Translations under genes and position numbers: made by a program
DNA from: Methanobrevibacter ruminantium M1
GTDB taxonomy: Archaea > Methanobacteriota > Methanobacteria > Methanobacteriales > Methanobacteriaceae
NCBI RefSeq assembly: GCF_000024185.1
Contig: NC_013790.1
Location: 1,945,501 to 2,009,500 of the forward strand
DNA length: 64,000 nt
Direction of reading: 5' to 3'
The notes under the pieces: generated by a model
What the model was told of the DNA's origin: nothing
The model's database searches: none
The model's input: the letters and a program-made list of their open reading frames with translations, nothing else
Shown: one piece after another, positions 27,450 through 36,268 of the stretch
Numbering within the stretch: the first letter of the stretch is position 1
Layout of the letters: the number at the start of each line of letters is the position of its first letter

Positions 27450-27895
27450 TCTTAACCTCACAAATTTGTATAAAAACTATAAATCCATAAGAATATATGT
27501 ATTTTTTAATTAAGGACAGATTTAAAGTTAAATTTCTAAAACTTGAAATCCCCTTTAAAAAAAGAATTCTTAATGGACTTATTTTAATATCAAATAAATC
27601 TTAAATAATCTTTACAAATAAAGAACAAATAGAAGCATCATATTTTTAATACTTGTCTATTTTAAGTTCTATTATCTAAATAGTATTTATGAGCATATAA
27701 AATTTACTATTGTATTATTATATTGATTAAGAAATAGATCAGATAGGGTTGAATTTAGAAAAAAAGAGTTAAAATAGTTAAATTAGATAAAGAGATTTTA
27801 TAATATTAAAAAAAAGATTGATTTAAAAAACTAGTAAAAAGAGTATTTAATTGTAAAAAAAAAGTAAAAAATAATTAAAAGTCAAAAAAGACTAT
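27450..27895. other. AT-rich spacer, promoter side only
   Basis: 446 bases between nac and the YhgE/Pip-like gene on the same strand. It includes the promoter region of the latter gene just beyond 27449. I see no gene, RNA or strong palindrome. Confidence 0.5.
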
Positions 27896-28246
27896 TTAAT
27901 TACTTAATTTCATGATTGCTTCTGCTAGGTCTCCACCGCATTCTCTTAAAGCCTCTTCAGCAGCTTCAACACTTACACCAGCAGTGCTTGCAACCATTTC
28001 AATATCCTCATCTGGAATGACAAGCTCAACTTCTCTTTCAACCTCTACAGCAGTTCCTGTAACTTGATAAGTTTCTTGTCCCATTACATTCATAGCACTT
28101 ACATCAGCATTAGTAATGATGATTTCCTTATCAGCGCAACGGATAATGACCTCTTCAACATCATCGATGCTTTTCATGTCCATACCCATCTTTTTCATTT
28201 GTCTTTCCATCTTTTTAAGTTGTTTAGGATTCATACCAGGTATCAT
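27896..28246 (-). CDS. nac: Nascent polypeptide-associated complex protein (archaeal aNAC)
   Basis: 116 residues. The N-terminal helical segment (PGMNPKQLKKMERQMKKMG) leads into the NAC beta-barrel (about 30-75; VIIRCADKEIIITNADVSAMNVMGQETYQVTG) and a C-terminal UBA helix bundle (about 80-116; EDIEMVASTAGVSVEAAEEALRE...DLAEAIMKL). The homodimer binds ribosomes near the exit tunnel and contacts nascent chains. GAGGAAATAAT precedes the ATG. It lies next to tgtA on the same strand with a 195-bp spacer. Confidence 0.96.
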   Translation of the reverse strand: MIPGMNPKQLKKMERQMKKMGMDMKSIDDVEEVIIRCADKEIIITNADVSAMNVMGQETYQVTGTAVEVEREVELVIPDEDIEMVASTAGVSVEAAEEALRECGGDLAEAIMKLSN

Positions 28247-28441
28247 ATTATTTCCTCATTGTTTATTTAATAGTTAAATCAGTTTAATTCATTTTTTATG
28301 TTTTACTAATCCACTAATTTAATCTGAATCATATTTAATTCTATTTATTAAAATATATAATAATTTTTATTTTTTGAAATTTTCTTATTAAAGGATTGAA
28401 AAATAAAATTGGTTTAAGTGAAAAGAAAAAATAAGAACTAA

Positions 28442-30442
28442 TTAATCCTTAAATCCTTTTCTAGTCTTTATTGCTTGACCTGTATTAAAGTCCAGCATTT
28501 CACTATAATTCAAAAGAGCCTTGCCGAATGCCAATAGCTCACCTTGCTCATTTACAATAAGAACTTCATCATTTGATCTGATGTTTTCATCACAGTCTTT
28601 TATAAACTTGGCAAATACGCTTTTTCCATCCCTTGCAAATGATTCTACGCTATTGTCAATCATGACCTTATTTCTCATACCTTCAATTGCAGCAAGCCTT
28701 TTTGCACCTAATTTAGATAGAATCAAAAAGCTGTCAGAGGCTCTCATATTTACAATAATCTGATTCTTATCATAGACATGTCTAATCTTACCAGTCTTTT
28801 TGCTTTTTTCTATCTTGATTTTTCCAGTGAATAATGCATCTCCTGCTCCATTTCCAAACTGGTAATCTGCAATTGCCTTTAACTTCTTAATATCATCTTT
28901 TTCGAACTTGATTTCCTCCGGATAATTGTATTCTTCTATATAGTCAAGCTCAAGCTCCTCTAAAACATTAGGATGTATGAGGACATTGTCATAGTCTTCA
29001 GCAAAGTCTATTAAAAAGTCCCTTGCAAATTCAATAGCCATCTTATCACGTATTCTAGGCGCATCTGATTGGCTTAACGGATAAACTTCATCCAATTCAA
29101 GTGGAATGAGACAGAATGGAGTGTCTAAAACCATAAAGTCAGTTTCACCATTCTCTATTTTACACTCTGCATCTTCAGATAATGATTCATCCTTTGCATA
29201 AACAAATAACTCATTGAAGCTGTTTGTTAAATGTTTTGTGTATGGCTTTGTATAAGTTGGCAGGACAACAAGATTTTTCCTCTTATCCATTTCATTTAAT
29301 TTGTTTAAATGCCTTGTCACTTCAGCTCTTTTCAAGGATTCAGGACCTGTATAGAAAAATGCAGACTTCTTGCTTCTTGGGTCGTATTTTTCCAAGTCAA
29401 AGCTATACTCTCCAAGATGCCTAAGACCATCAAGCAACATTGGATGAGCCCTGCAGCGCTCCTCTACAAGTTCCATAAGACTTCCTTCATAAATGGCTTG
29501 GCGAATGAGCCTAAGCTCTGCAAAGCTGACATGGAGATTGTGCTGTGCTATAAGCTGCACCCTTTCCTCCTTATCCATAGCCCTTAAGTCATCAGGAGTG
29601 TACTTACAGCATACCTCACAGGAACATGGCATTTCATTAAGATTTTCAAGCTTTACAGTTCCTCGGGTAGTCAATAGACGGTCTGCTTCAGCATATAGAA
29701 TATAAGCTGCTGAATCAAACAAGTCGCATCCCATTGCAACGCAAAGTGCAAATATCATAGGATGTCCAGCCCCCATCAAGTGGCGTGCCTTTGAGTCTGG
29801 CAAGCATTTGACTGAATGCATCACTGCATCCACAAGATCTCGGTAGTGATACATCTCCATAAGAGGCACAACTGCGCCGATAGGATATAAGTCTGCATCA
29901 AGCTTTGTAAGCTCAGTTGCACAGTATTCTCTCAAATCTGGATAAGTGGAACCTTGAACAACAGAATTTATCTTCATCTCGTAATCATTGTCCTTTACAT
30001 AACTTATTGCCTCTTTTGCACGTTCAATGGTGATTTCGAGGTCTTCTTCAGCCTTTTCTCTATCCACATATGGTCCAGTTGGAATATCTAGTGAAGTTCC
30101 GATATCAGTTCCGATAGCTTCCTGGAACTCAATGACCTCCTTGTTTGTAATGTCTACATCACCATAGACAGATAATTGGAATGAGCCTGAATCTGTCATG
30201 ATAGGACCATCAAAGTTGATTAGCTCATGCAAGCCCACATCCAAAGCCTTTTTACTTAACTCTTCATCCTTATAAATTAAATAAGCATTTGTAATTACAA
30301 TGTCTGCCCCATATTCCTTTACATCAACTGTCTGTTTTCTTGGATGAATAACGGGCATTAGGTTTGGAGTCTTAATCTCTCCATGATTAGTTTTTAAAAC
30401 ACCTACACGTCCTCTCATATCTTTTGCTTTAATTTCAAACAT
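28442..30442 (-). CDS. tgtA: Archaeosine tRNA-guanine(15) transglycosylase with PUA domain
   Basis: 666 residues. The N-terminal TIM-barrel transglycosylase replaces guanine-15 in the tRNA D-loop with preQ0, the precursor of archaeosine. The nucleophile region MTDSGSFQLSVYGD, the VVQGSTYPDLRE segment and the zinc site CSCEVCCKYTPDDL are present. The C-terminal part (about 370-666) has the archaeal C1-C2 domains and a PUA domain (about 588-666; RNKVMIDNSVESFARDGKSVFAKF...GQAIKTRKG) for tRNA binding. Full length for the archaeal enzyme. AGGAATTAAAATC precedes the ATG. Confidence 0.96.
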   Translation of the reverse strand: MFEIKAKDMRGRVGVLKTNHGEIKTPNLMPVIHPRKQTVDVKEYGADIVITNAYLIYKDEELSKKALDVGLHELINFDGPIMTDSGSFQLSVYGDVDITNKEVIEFQEAIGTDIGTSLDIPTGPYVDREKAEEDLEITIERAKEAISYVKDNDYEMKINSVVQGSTYPDLREYCATELTKLDADLYPIGAVVPLMEMYHYRDLVDAVMHSVKCLPDSKARHLMGAGHPMIFALCVAMGCDLFDSAAYILYAEADRLLTTRGTVKLENLNEMPCSCEVCCKYTPDDLRAMDKEERVQLIAQHNLHVSFAELRLIRQAIYEGSLMELVEERCRAHPMLLDGLRHLGEYSFDLEKYDPRSKKSAFFYTGPESLKRAEVTRHLNKLNEMDKRKNLVVLPTYTKPYTKHLTNSFNELFVYAKDESLSEDAECKIENGETDFMVLDTPFCLIPLELDEVYPLSQSDAPRIRDKMAIEFARDFLIDFAEDYDNVLIHPNVLEELELDYIEEYNYPEEIKFEKDDIKKLKAIADYQFGNGAGDALFTGKIKIEKSKKTGKIRHVYDKNQIIVNMRASDSFLILSKLGAKRLAAIEGMRNKVMIDNSVESFARDGKSVFAKFIKDCDENIRSNDEVLIVNEQGELLAFGKALLNYSEMLDFNTGQAIKTRKGFKD

Positions 30443-30651
30443 GATTTTAATTCCTATAAAATATTAGATAAAAATTTTTTTAAAATTATAAAAAAAGTAT
30501 TAAGACTATTTTAAAATAGTTTTTATTTAATAAATATTTAATTAAAGGTTTAAAAAGTTTATTAATTTAAGAAAAAATTAATTAAATTTAAAAAAGTTTA
30601 TTTAATAAATATTTATTTAAAAATATCAATAGCAGACAAAAAACTATAAAA

Positions 30652-30672
30652 TAGCTAATGCAAAATTAGCTA
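30652..30672 (-). terminator. Hairpin overlapping the adhesin stop codon
   Basis: TAGCTAAT (30652-30659), loop GCAAA, ATTAGCTA (30665-30672) includes the stop codon at 30670-30672. Confidence 0.65.
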
Positions 30673-32523
30673 ATAAACTAAAATATTAGCAGATTTAGAA
30701 ACTGAAGAATAAGTGTCATCACCAGCATACTTTACAGTGAAAGCATAAGTCTTTTTAGAAGACAGGCTCACATTAACACTGGCAATACCTTTTGAATCGG
30801 TTTTTGCTGTATAAACCTTATTATTCACAGTAAAACTAATTGTTTTTCCTTGAATTGGATTGTTTCTTGATGATTTCAATGTTGCTTTAATTACTTTAGA
30901 CTTAGTTGAAGATTTATATTTAAAGTTATTTACTTCCAAATTAGGCTTTTGAGTCTTAACAGTGATTTTTGAAACTGTAAAACTTCCATAAAAGTCATCA
31001 TTACCTAAGAAGCAAATTGCAAAGGTATAAACCATAGAATACTTTAAATTGATTTGCAAGCTTGCCTGGCCATTGGAATCTGTTGTCCTATTATATATTC
31101 TGCCATTGAATCCTATTTTAATATCCTTATTTATCAACGGATTGCCATACTCATCCTTTAAGCTTACATTAAAGTATTCGCCATTTCTGCCATCGAGATT
31201 AGCATCAATGGCAGATGTAACCATATCCTCGGAAGCAATAGATGTTGAAAATCTCTTAAATTCCAAATCTCCATAGCAATCCTCTCCAAGGCTTGCATTA
31301 TTGTTTTCAAATCTTAAGTCATTAATATAATTCAATCTATTGAGAGAATTAATGGCCCCTCCAATGTTCGCTGAAGAATTAATAAAAACAGAGCCCTTGA
31401 CTAAATTATTAGTCCCTGTAAATAAAATTGATCCTCCTTTTTGATCAGCTGAATTATTAATGAAAGTGGAATTGCTAATCAATCCATTAGAACCGCACCA
31501 TGAAATGGACCCTCCATTATTTGCAGAGTTGCCAATGAATTTAGAGTTAATCACTTGCCTATTCATAGCGCAAGCTGCAAGGGCGCCACCAGAATCTGCA
31601 GAGTTGTTAATGAAAATGGAATTTATAATCCACATAGCTGAAGAACCTCCGAAATAGATTGCTCCACCTTCCTTTCCATGGTTATTGATGAACTCTGAAT
31701 TATTGATGGTTAAATTTTCTCCTAAAGCAAATATTGCTCCCCCATTAGCTCCAGAATAACTGTTTTTAAAAATGGAATCGCTTATTTTCCCATAGGATCC
31801 TTTCCAAAGAATAGAGGCGCCATAACTTTTCTCATCACCGCTATTGTTAATAAAACTGCAATTAACGATAGTTCCGTTGCTCCCCTGCCAGTTAACTGTT
31901 CCTTGATAAGGCCCATTATCACTTTCGTTCCTTGATTTCCCATTGATGAAAGTTAGATTCTTAAGGTTCACCCCATCTGCTTCAACAAGAAAAATCTTTG
32001 ATATGTTTTTAGCATCCAAAACAGCATTTGGACTTCCAATGATAGTTAATGTCTTATTTATTACAATAACTGAGCCAGTAGTTGTAAAAGTGCCATTGAG
32101 GATTATATCATCCCCATCAGCAGCATGGTTAATGGCAGATTGAATATCTTCAAAGCTGCCTCCATTCAAGTTATATGAAGAAGTTAAAACGGATTTGAAT
32201 CTGGATAAAGTAAAATCATTACCATATGTATTGGAACTGGACTTGGAATTTGAATTAGAAGATAAATTTAAATTAGGATAAGAATTACTATCATAATCTA
32301 AATTAAAATCCGGATTATCATTTAAATCAAAATTTAAATTATTATTTTCATCGCTAAGACTAATATCATCAGATCCACCTAAAATAATACCATCAGAACC
32401 ATCTGAAATAAGAGTATCACAACAAGAATCAGACAAATCCACAGCAGAAATAGTAGAAAAACCAATGAAAGATAAACTGATTATTATAATAAATAATAAA
32501 ACTCTAAATGAATTAATTTTCAA
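30670..32523 (-). CDS. Adhesin-like protein with beta-helix and two C-terminal Ig domains
   Basis: 617 residues. Signal peptide (MKINSFRVLLFIIIISLSFIGFSTISA), a D/S/N-rich segment to about 105, a right-handed beta-helix (about 120-410) with Pmp-like phrases (NGGAIFALGENLTINNSEFINN, read in short pieces: GGAIF, FINN, GGAIYFGG), then an Ig-like domain with IKIGFNGRIYNRTTDSNGQA (about 440-530) and a terminal Ig-like domain (about 532-617). The two C-terminal domains closely match those of the adhesin at 10512, implying a shared wall-binding module spread by recombination. TTG start: GGGGG lies ten bases upstream. No membrane anchor. Confidence 0.87.
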   Translation of the reverse strand: MKINSFRVLLFIIIISLSFIGFSTISAVDLSDSCCDTLISDGSDGIILGGSDDISLSDENNNLNFDLNDNPDFNLDYDSNSYPNLNLSSNSNSKSSSNTYGNDFTLSRFKSVLTSSYNLNGGSFEDIQSAINHAADGDDIILNGTFTTTGSVIVINKTLTIIGSPNAVLDAKNISKIFLVEADGVNLKNLTFINGKSRNESDNGPYQGTVNWQGSNGTIVNCSFINNSGDEKSYGASILWKGSYGKISDSIFKNSYSGANGGAIFALGENLTINNSEFINNHGKEGGAIYFGGSSAMWIINSIFINNSADSGGALAACAMNRQVINSKFIGNSANNGGSISWCGSNGLISNSTFINNSADQKGGSILFTGTNNLVKGSVFINSSANIGGAINSLNRLNYINDLRFENNNASLGEDCYGDLEFKRFSTSIASEDMVTSAIDANLDGRNGEYFNVSLKDEYGNPLINKDIKIGFNGRIYNRTTDSNGQASLQINLKYSMVYTFAICFLGNDDFYGSFTVSKITVKTQKPNLEVNNFKYKSSTKSKVIKATLKSSRNNPIQGKTISFTVNNKVYTAKTDSKGIASVNVSLSSKKTYAFTVKYAGDDTYSSVSKSANILVY

Positions 32524-32583
32524 AATTACACAACCCCCATTTTTTTATAAAAAAAATAATAAAACTCTAAAAGAATTAATTTT
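32491..32583. repeat. 29-bp direct repeat: adhesin signal-peptide codons duplicated in the leader
   Basis: AATAATAAAACTCTAAATGA plus ATTAATTTT (32491-32519), which encodes KINSFRVLLF on the minus strand, recurs with two mismatches at 32554-32583, upstream of the start. The offset is 63 bp. Confidence 0.7.
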
Positions 32584-32673
32584 TAATTTCACACCAAACC
32601 TATATCTTTTAATCAAGCCAACTTTAAGCACCATAACTTTAAAAACCTAAAATCCAAGAAAATTAAAGAAGAA

Positions 32674-33897
32674 TTAAAAAATTACTTTATTGTTTTTAAT
32701 CTCATCCAATCGTTTAGCCATTTCAATAACACGAGTTCTTGAATTGTTATCTTCTGCATAATCCTCACTATAGTTTTCCTCAGGCCCCACAAGATAAAAA
32801 GCTTCCTCTGATAATACTCCGGGAATGTTCATTTTTCTAAGGTTTCGCTCAACTCTTCTCTTCAATGGCTCATCATCCATCTCCTGTGCTAGGAATATAG
32901 GTGTCTTTACCGCTGAAGATATTTTAGTGTTATGCCGCGCATTATGGCGCTCCTCAGTTCTGTTGTCTAATATTTCCTTTGATGATAGGTTTAGATTTGG
33001 ATCCCTGAATGGAATCCCCACATCAGATAATGCCATCTTTATCTCATCATTCTTTGGAAGGGACTTGGTCAAATTTTTTGGAGAGGGTGATGCCAATGTT
33101 CCTCCTTGAAACCGTCCGAAGATTGGGCCTAATGATACATAAAAATCTGCTTCAATAAATGCCATCCTTACAGGCGCTGATGAAGTATATGTACAGACTA
33201 TTCCATTATCTTTAATAACCCTTCTAAATTCCCTAAAAAAGTCCACGGATACTAACTCGGGCGCCATATTTTGACTAAAAGGATCCAAAAATATGGCATC
33301 ATAGACATTGTCCTCCAGTTTTTGTATGACTTTCCTTGCATCGTCAATGAATATATTTAAATTTATATTATCTGGTATGCTTTCTTCCTCTAAGGAGAGT
33401 GATGCATAATCTTCCGCTATAAGGGCATCCTCTATTGCCTTTTTTGTAATGTCATGTGCCTTTATAGGAGATGGAACCATCAATCCTGCTGCAAGGGTTG
33501 GCTTGGATATTTCCAGAAGGTCTATCTGGAGGTTTGCATCTTCGGTTGAATTTTTCATAAAATCGTCAATTGCTGCAGAAGTATTGTATCCTAGCCCTGC
33601 ACAAATGTCTAAGATAGCAATGTCCTGGCTGTAATCCAGTTTCAATGGCTTTATGAACTTTTCAAATGATTCGCTTATGGCTCCAGTAGAGGTGTGGAGT
33701 GTTTCCACCTTGTTATTGATTTCTTTTGATTTGATGCTGTATGACCCATCATCTGTCTTTACAAAGTATTCCTTATGACCTTTAAATATGGAGTTTCTAT
33801 ACACAGGGTCATTGTATTTTCTTTCATTTTCGAAAGCTTCATTTATTAAGTCATATATTGTATCATCAATCACTGTAGCTTCTTCGATATAAGTCAT
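32674..33897 (-). CDS. MnmC-like (DUF752) SAM-dependent methyltransferase
   Basis: 407 residues. An N-terminal extension (SIFKGHKEYFVKTDDGSYSIKSKEINNKVETLHTSTGAISES is the region around 38-80) resembles the MnmC/DUF752 lead-in, followed by a Rossmann methyltransferase: motif I IAILDICAGLGYNTSAA (about 94-110), LLEISKPTL, and the motif IV region VYDAIFLDPFSQNMAPELVSVDFF (about 196-220). A GGTLASPSP segment is typical of this family. In bacteria MnmC2 methylates nm5(s2)U34 in tRNA; here the FAD oxidase half is absent. A role in tRNA wobble modification is plausible, not proven. The C-terminal 120 residues are not recognised. AGTGATTAA precedes the ATG. Confidence 0.8.
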   Translation of the reverse strand: MTYIEEATVIDDTIYDLINEAFENERKYNDPVYRNSIFKGHKEYFVKTDDGSYSIKSKEINNKVETLHTSTGAISESFEKFIKPLKLDYSQDIAILDICAGLGYNTSAAIDDFMKNSTEDANLQIDLLEISKPTLAAGLMVPSPIKAHDITKKAIEDALIAEDYASLSLEEESIPDNINLNIFIDDARKVIQKLEDNVYDAIFLDPFSQNMAPELVSVDFFREFRRVIKDNGIVCTYTSSAPVRMAFIEADFYVSLGPIFGRFQGGTLASPSPKNLTKSLPKNDEIKMALSDVGIPFRDPNLNLSSKEILDNRTEERHNARHNTKISSAVKTPIFLAQEMDDEPLKRRVERNLRKMNIPGVLSEEAFYLVGPEENYSEDYAEDNNSRTRVIEMAKRLDEIKNNKVIF

Positions 33898-33983
33898 TTA
33901 ATCACTTGATATAAATAATTTTTTAATTAATCATATCAATATTAGTTTAACTAGATATTTAATTTTAATCTATATTGAGAAAT

Positions 33984-34457
33984 CTAATTTACAAAAATAT
34001 ATGATACTTCATTTATCAAAGCATCGAATCTTCCATCTTTTTCATAGACATTCAAATAGAAATATTCCCTAAATTCCCTCAAATACAATGTGAAATCATC
34101 AAATTTTGTTTGATACTCTTCTTGAGATATTCCACCATCCAAATAATTGAATTTTAACAAGATTAAAAGATTAAATTTAGAGAAGGAGTCAAATACTCTT
34201 AAACAATCTTCACGGTTTATAGATTCAATATTCTCTAAGACATAATAAATCATCTTTTTGATTTTAAGAAATGTGTAATATTCTCTTTCAAATTCTTCAG
34301 ATTCGTCTAGAATATCAGCCATACAAATCAATCTGCCATTTATGGAAGAAATAAAATCATGATAATCCTTTTCATCTTTTCTTGAGTAAATTGAACTTAA
34401 TGCATTAGAAATATAATTGAAAAGATTATCCAATTTCTCTTTGATTTTTACGTCCAT
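33984..34457 (-). CDS. Helical partner protein of the PIN module (locus 1, second copy)
   Basis: 157 residues, predicted almost all alpha-helical, no recognised domain. It is a clear paralogue of the gene at 35208: shared MDVKIKExL, NNISN/NYISNAL, a YVLEN/YVLDN, FDSxxKF, LEGI/LDGG, FDxYL/FTLYL and YYLNxY/FYLNVY pattern over the whole length. It is the last gene of a three-gene minus-strand run (35729 to 33984). The ATG at 34457 is chosen because the paralogue begins with the same MDVKIKE; a TTG at 34466 is possible. Partner or antitoxin role is inferred only from its position next to a PIN-like protein. Confidence 0.7.
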   Translation of the reverse strand: MDVKIKEKLDNLFNYISNALSSIYSRKDEKDYHDFISSINGRLICMADILDESEEFEREYYTFLKIKKMIYYVLENIESINREDCLRVFDSFSKFNLLILLKFNYLDGGISQEEYQTKFDDFTLYLREFREYFYLNVYEKDGRFDALINEVSYIFVN

Positions 34458-34539
34458 TATTTTCAACTCTTTTAATATAATTTTAAAACATTCTTCTGTT
34501 AAATCCCGGGAATAAATTATTTTATTGGTTAAACCTACT

Positions 34540-35192
34540 TTAATTCAATAATTTATATTTGTCAATATTTAATTTGGAAAAAGATTTGACAGCATTATAA
34601 AATTCTTCATCAACAGTCACAAATATTGTAAACTGATCTTTTGCAAAATCATGAGCATCTAAAATAATTTTACGATCCTCCTCATGAATGCCTAAATTTT
34701 CTAAAGAATGCCATAAATCACAATATTTTCTAAAATTATTTAAACCGCAATTATAAAGTTGTAGTTTATTTAACAAATAATCTTTATTTATTTCGAATTT
34801 CGAAGGAACTTCATTTGAGCATTTGACAAAACAGGAAAGGAATTCCGATTTTTCTTTAAAAAGTCCAAAAAGTATTTCTTCCCAAAAAAAATTAATCAAA
34901 TTTATTTTTTTATCCATATCCAGATTATATCACTTGTTTGTGACAATACAAATTGTTCAAAAGAACATTTATTAAGAAATATGCGATTATTATTTTCTAA
35001 AGCTAGAATAATTTCATCAAAAAAATATTCAAATGATGTGAAAATAGATTTATATTTTCGCTTATATTCCTCACAAACATTGTTTGAGCAGTAGAATTCA
35101 GTGGAATTTACAATAAAATCGTCAACTGTTTTAAAATACTTATCTGGGAAAAATGTATATGCAATCGCAATATTTGTATCAATAAAATCCAT
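34540..35192 (-). pseudogene. PIN-like nuclease split by a frameshift at an A7 slippery site
   Basis: Two overlapping frames: 34902-35192 (96 codons, MDFIDTNIAIAYTFF...) gives the N-terminal PIN strand with Asp5 and acidic CEEYKRK; 34540-34917 (125 codons) gives the C-terminal PIN part (DRKIILDAHDFA, FVTVDEEFY). Together (about 217 residues) they match the intact 227-residue protein at 49759. The break lies at ATA AAA AAA TAA; A-AAA-AAA at 34911-34905 is a classic -1 slippage heptamer directly before the stop, and slipping back one base continues as ...KKINLINFFWEE. So it may be a one-base deletion, a programmed frameshift, or transcript slippage. GGGAGG precedes the ATG at 35192, only 15 bases after the partner gene. 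Confidence 0.75.
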
Positions 35193-35207
35193 TATATACC
35201 TCCCATA

Positions 35208-35729
35208 CTAATCAAGTATAATTTGAGATATTCTAGGTATAACATCATCAAATTCGCCAGTTCTTTGATATATATTTAAATAATATTCCGTTTTTACTTC
35301 ATCCAAATATGTATCAAATTTATTAAAATAACTTAAATATGATGATTTGGAATAAATACCTTCTAAAAAGCTAAGTTTGATTCTTAATAATTCAAAAAAT
35401 TTAAATAATGAATCAAATATGACAGATCTTTTAGAAGAGCATAGAGAACCATAATTGTCTAAAACATAATTTAACATTCTTCTAATTACTAGAAAAAAAG
35501 AAAATTCTTTTTGAAATTCTTTTAATTCTTTTAAAAACATAGCAAAATCCAACAAATATTCTTTCATTGAAGAAATTAACTCTAAAGATTTCTCTTCATC
35601 ATTTTTGTTATTTAATGATGTTAATGTGTTTGAAATATTATTAAGAAAATTCTTCAATATCTCTTTGATTTTTACGTCCATTTTGATTTCAATCCTTGGT
35701 AAAGTGATTTTTTCATTGATATTGTACAT
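35208..35729 (-). CDS. Helical partner protein of the PIN module (locus 1, first copy)
   Basis: 173 residues, helical, hydrophobic-polar pattern, no known domain. Paralogue of 33984-34457 and, more distantly, of 49167-49748 (shared FxxIRRMLNYVLDN / FREIQSMMNQTLDY, IFDSLFKF / IFNEFKNL and EYY blocks). It is first in the operon; the PIN-like gene starts 15 bases after its stop, so the two are co-transcribed and probably coupled. GAGGGTGATAAA gives a strong SD for the ATG at 35729; MDVKIKE at codon 17 aligns with the start of the paralogue. A perfect palindrome lies 60-90 bases upstream. Antitoxin-like or co-factor role is inference from arrangement. Confidence 0.72.
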   Translation of the reverse strand: MYNINEKITLPRIEIKMDVKIKEILKNFLNNISNTLTSLNNKNDEEKSLELISSMKEYLLDFAMFLKELKEFQKEFSFFLVIRRMLNYVLDNYGSLCSSKRSVIFDSLFKFFELLRIKLSFLEGIYSKSSYLSYFNKFDTYLDEVKTEYYLNIYQRTGEFDDVIPRISQIILD

Positions 35730-35790
35730 TTTATCACCCTCTTTAACATAAAAAATTCACCCATAATTTTTTTTAGTTTCTAATAATCCA

Positions 35791-35816
35791 ATAATTCTTG
35801 TCCTAAAAAGAATTAT
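35791..35816. promoter_or_regulatory. Perfect palindrome upstream of PIN module, locus 1
   Basis: ATAATTCTT (35791-35799), loop GTCCTAAA, AAGAATTAT (35808-35816). It sits 62-87 bases upstream of the partner gene start at 35729, a position suited to an operator; locus 2 also has upstream palindromes, with a different sequence. Confidence 0.5.
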
Positions 35817-35881
35817 CTGAAATTCACCATCTCGTTTTTGCAAATAAATATTTGTCTTAAAAATAAATAAAGCTATTTGAA

Positions 35882-36036
35882 ATGCGATAAAATGATTTTG
35901 TGCAAAAATGCAAAGGTGAATTTATGAAAAAAATGATTTTATGAAAAAATGAAACTGTGAAAAAATGATTCTGTGACATTGTGATTTTGTGATTTTGTGA
36001 TTTTGTGATTTTGTGCAAAAATGCAAAAATGCAAAA
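35882..36036. repeat. Octamer-type low-complexity tract (TGATTTTG / TGCAAAAA)
   Basis: Near-tandem 7-9 bp words: GTGATTTTGTGATTTTGTGA (period 8, four perfect copies around 35977-36015) flanked by TGCAAAAA, TGAAAAAA and TGATTTTA variants. Related tracts occur at 38690-38755 and 40876-40920. The minus-strand frame at 35857-36087 is a product of this tract, not a gene. Confidence 0.75.
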
Positions 36037-36085
36037 GGGCGTTGGAAAAAAAGAGGTGCTTATTTTAAAACCGAGATCTATTGGC

Positions 36086-36130
36086 AAGCTTTTTTTGCCT
36101 TCGGCGAAAAAACCTTGACCAAAATTTTTT
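36086..36130 (+). terminator. Orphan copy C of the conserved 3' hairpin element
   Basis: AAGCTTTTTTTGCC, loop TTC, GGCGAAAAAACCTT (36086-36116) followed by GACCAAAATTTTTTT. It keeps the same C-C mismatch as copies A and B, with a G-C pair changed to T-G. Unlike the others it does not follow a gene on its own strand: neighbours on both sides are minus-strand. Confidence 0.65.
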
Positions 36131-36250
36131 TAAATGCTTGTGAGAACTAGGAATTAAAAAAAAAACAAGTGAACAATGGAAAATAAGTAAAAAAAGTAAA
36201 ATAAAAATTAGTAGATGAGTGAAATTAAAAAAAGTGTGAAGGAAATAAGG

Positions 36251-36268
36251 GAATAGCCGATGCTATTC
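36251..36268 (-). terminator. Hairpin overlapping the stop of the GRE-like gene
   Basis: GAATAGC (36251-36257), loop CGAT, GCTATTC (36262-36268), spanning the stop codon at 36263-36265. Confidence 0.6.

Noticed and set aside
35857-36087. Minus-strand 76-residue frame
   Set aside because: Translation of the octamer tract (SQNHKITMSQNH-like).
36225-36262. GYS in another frame just after the GRE-like gene, as a lost glycyl-radical loop
   Set aside because: The frame reads SIGYSLIS without the RV before the Gly and lies in the terminator hairpin; coincidence is more likely.
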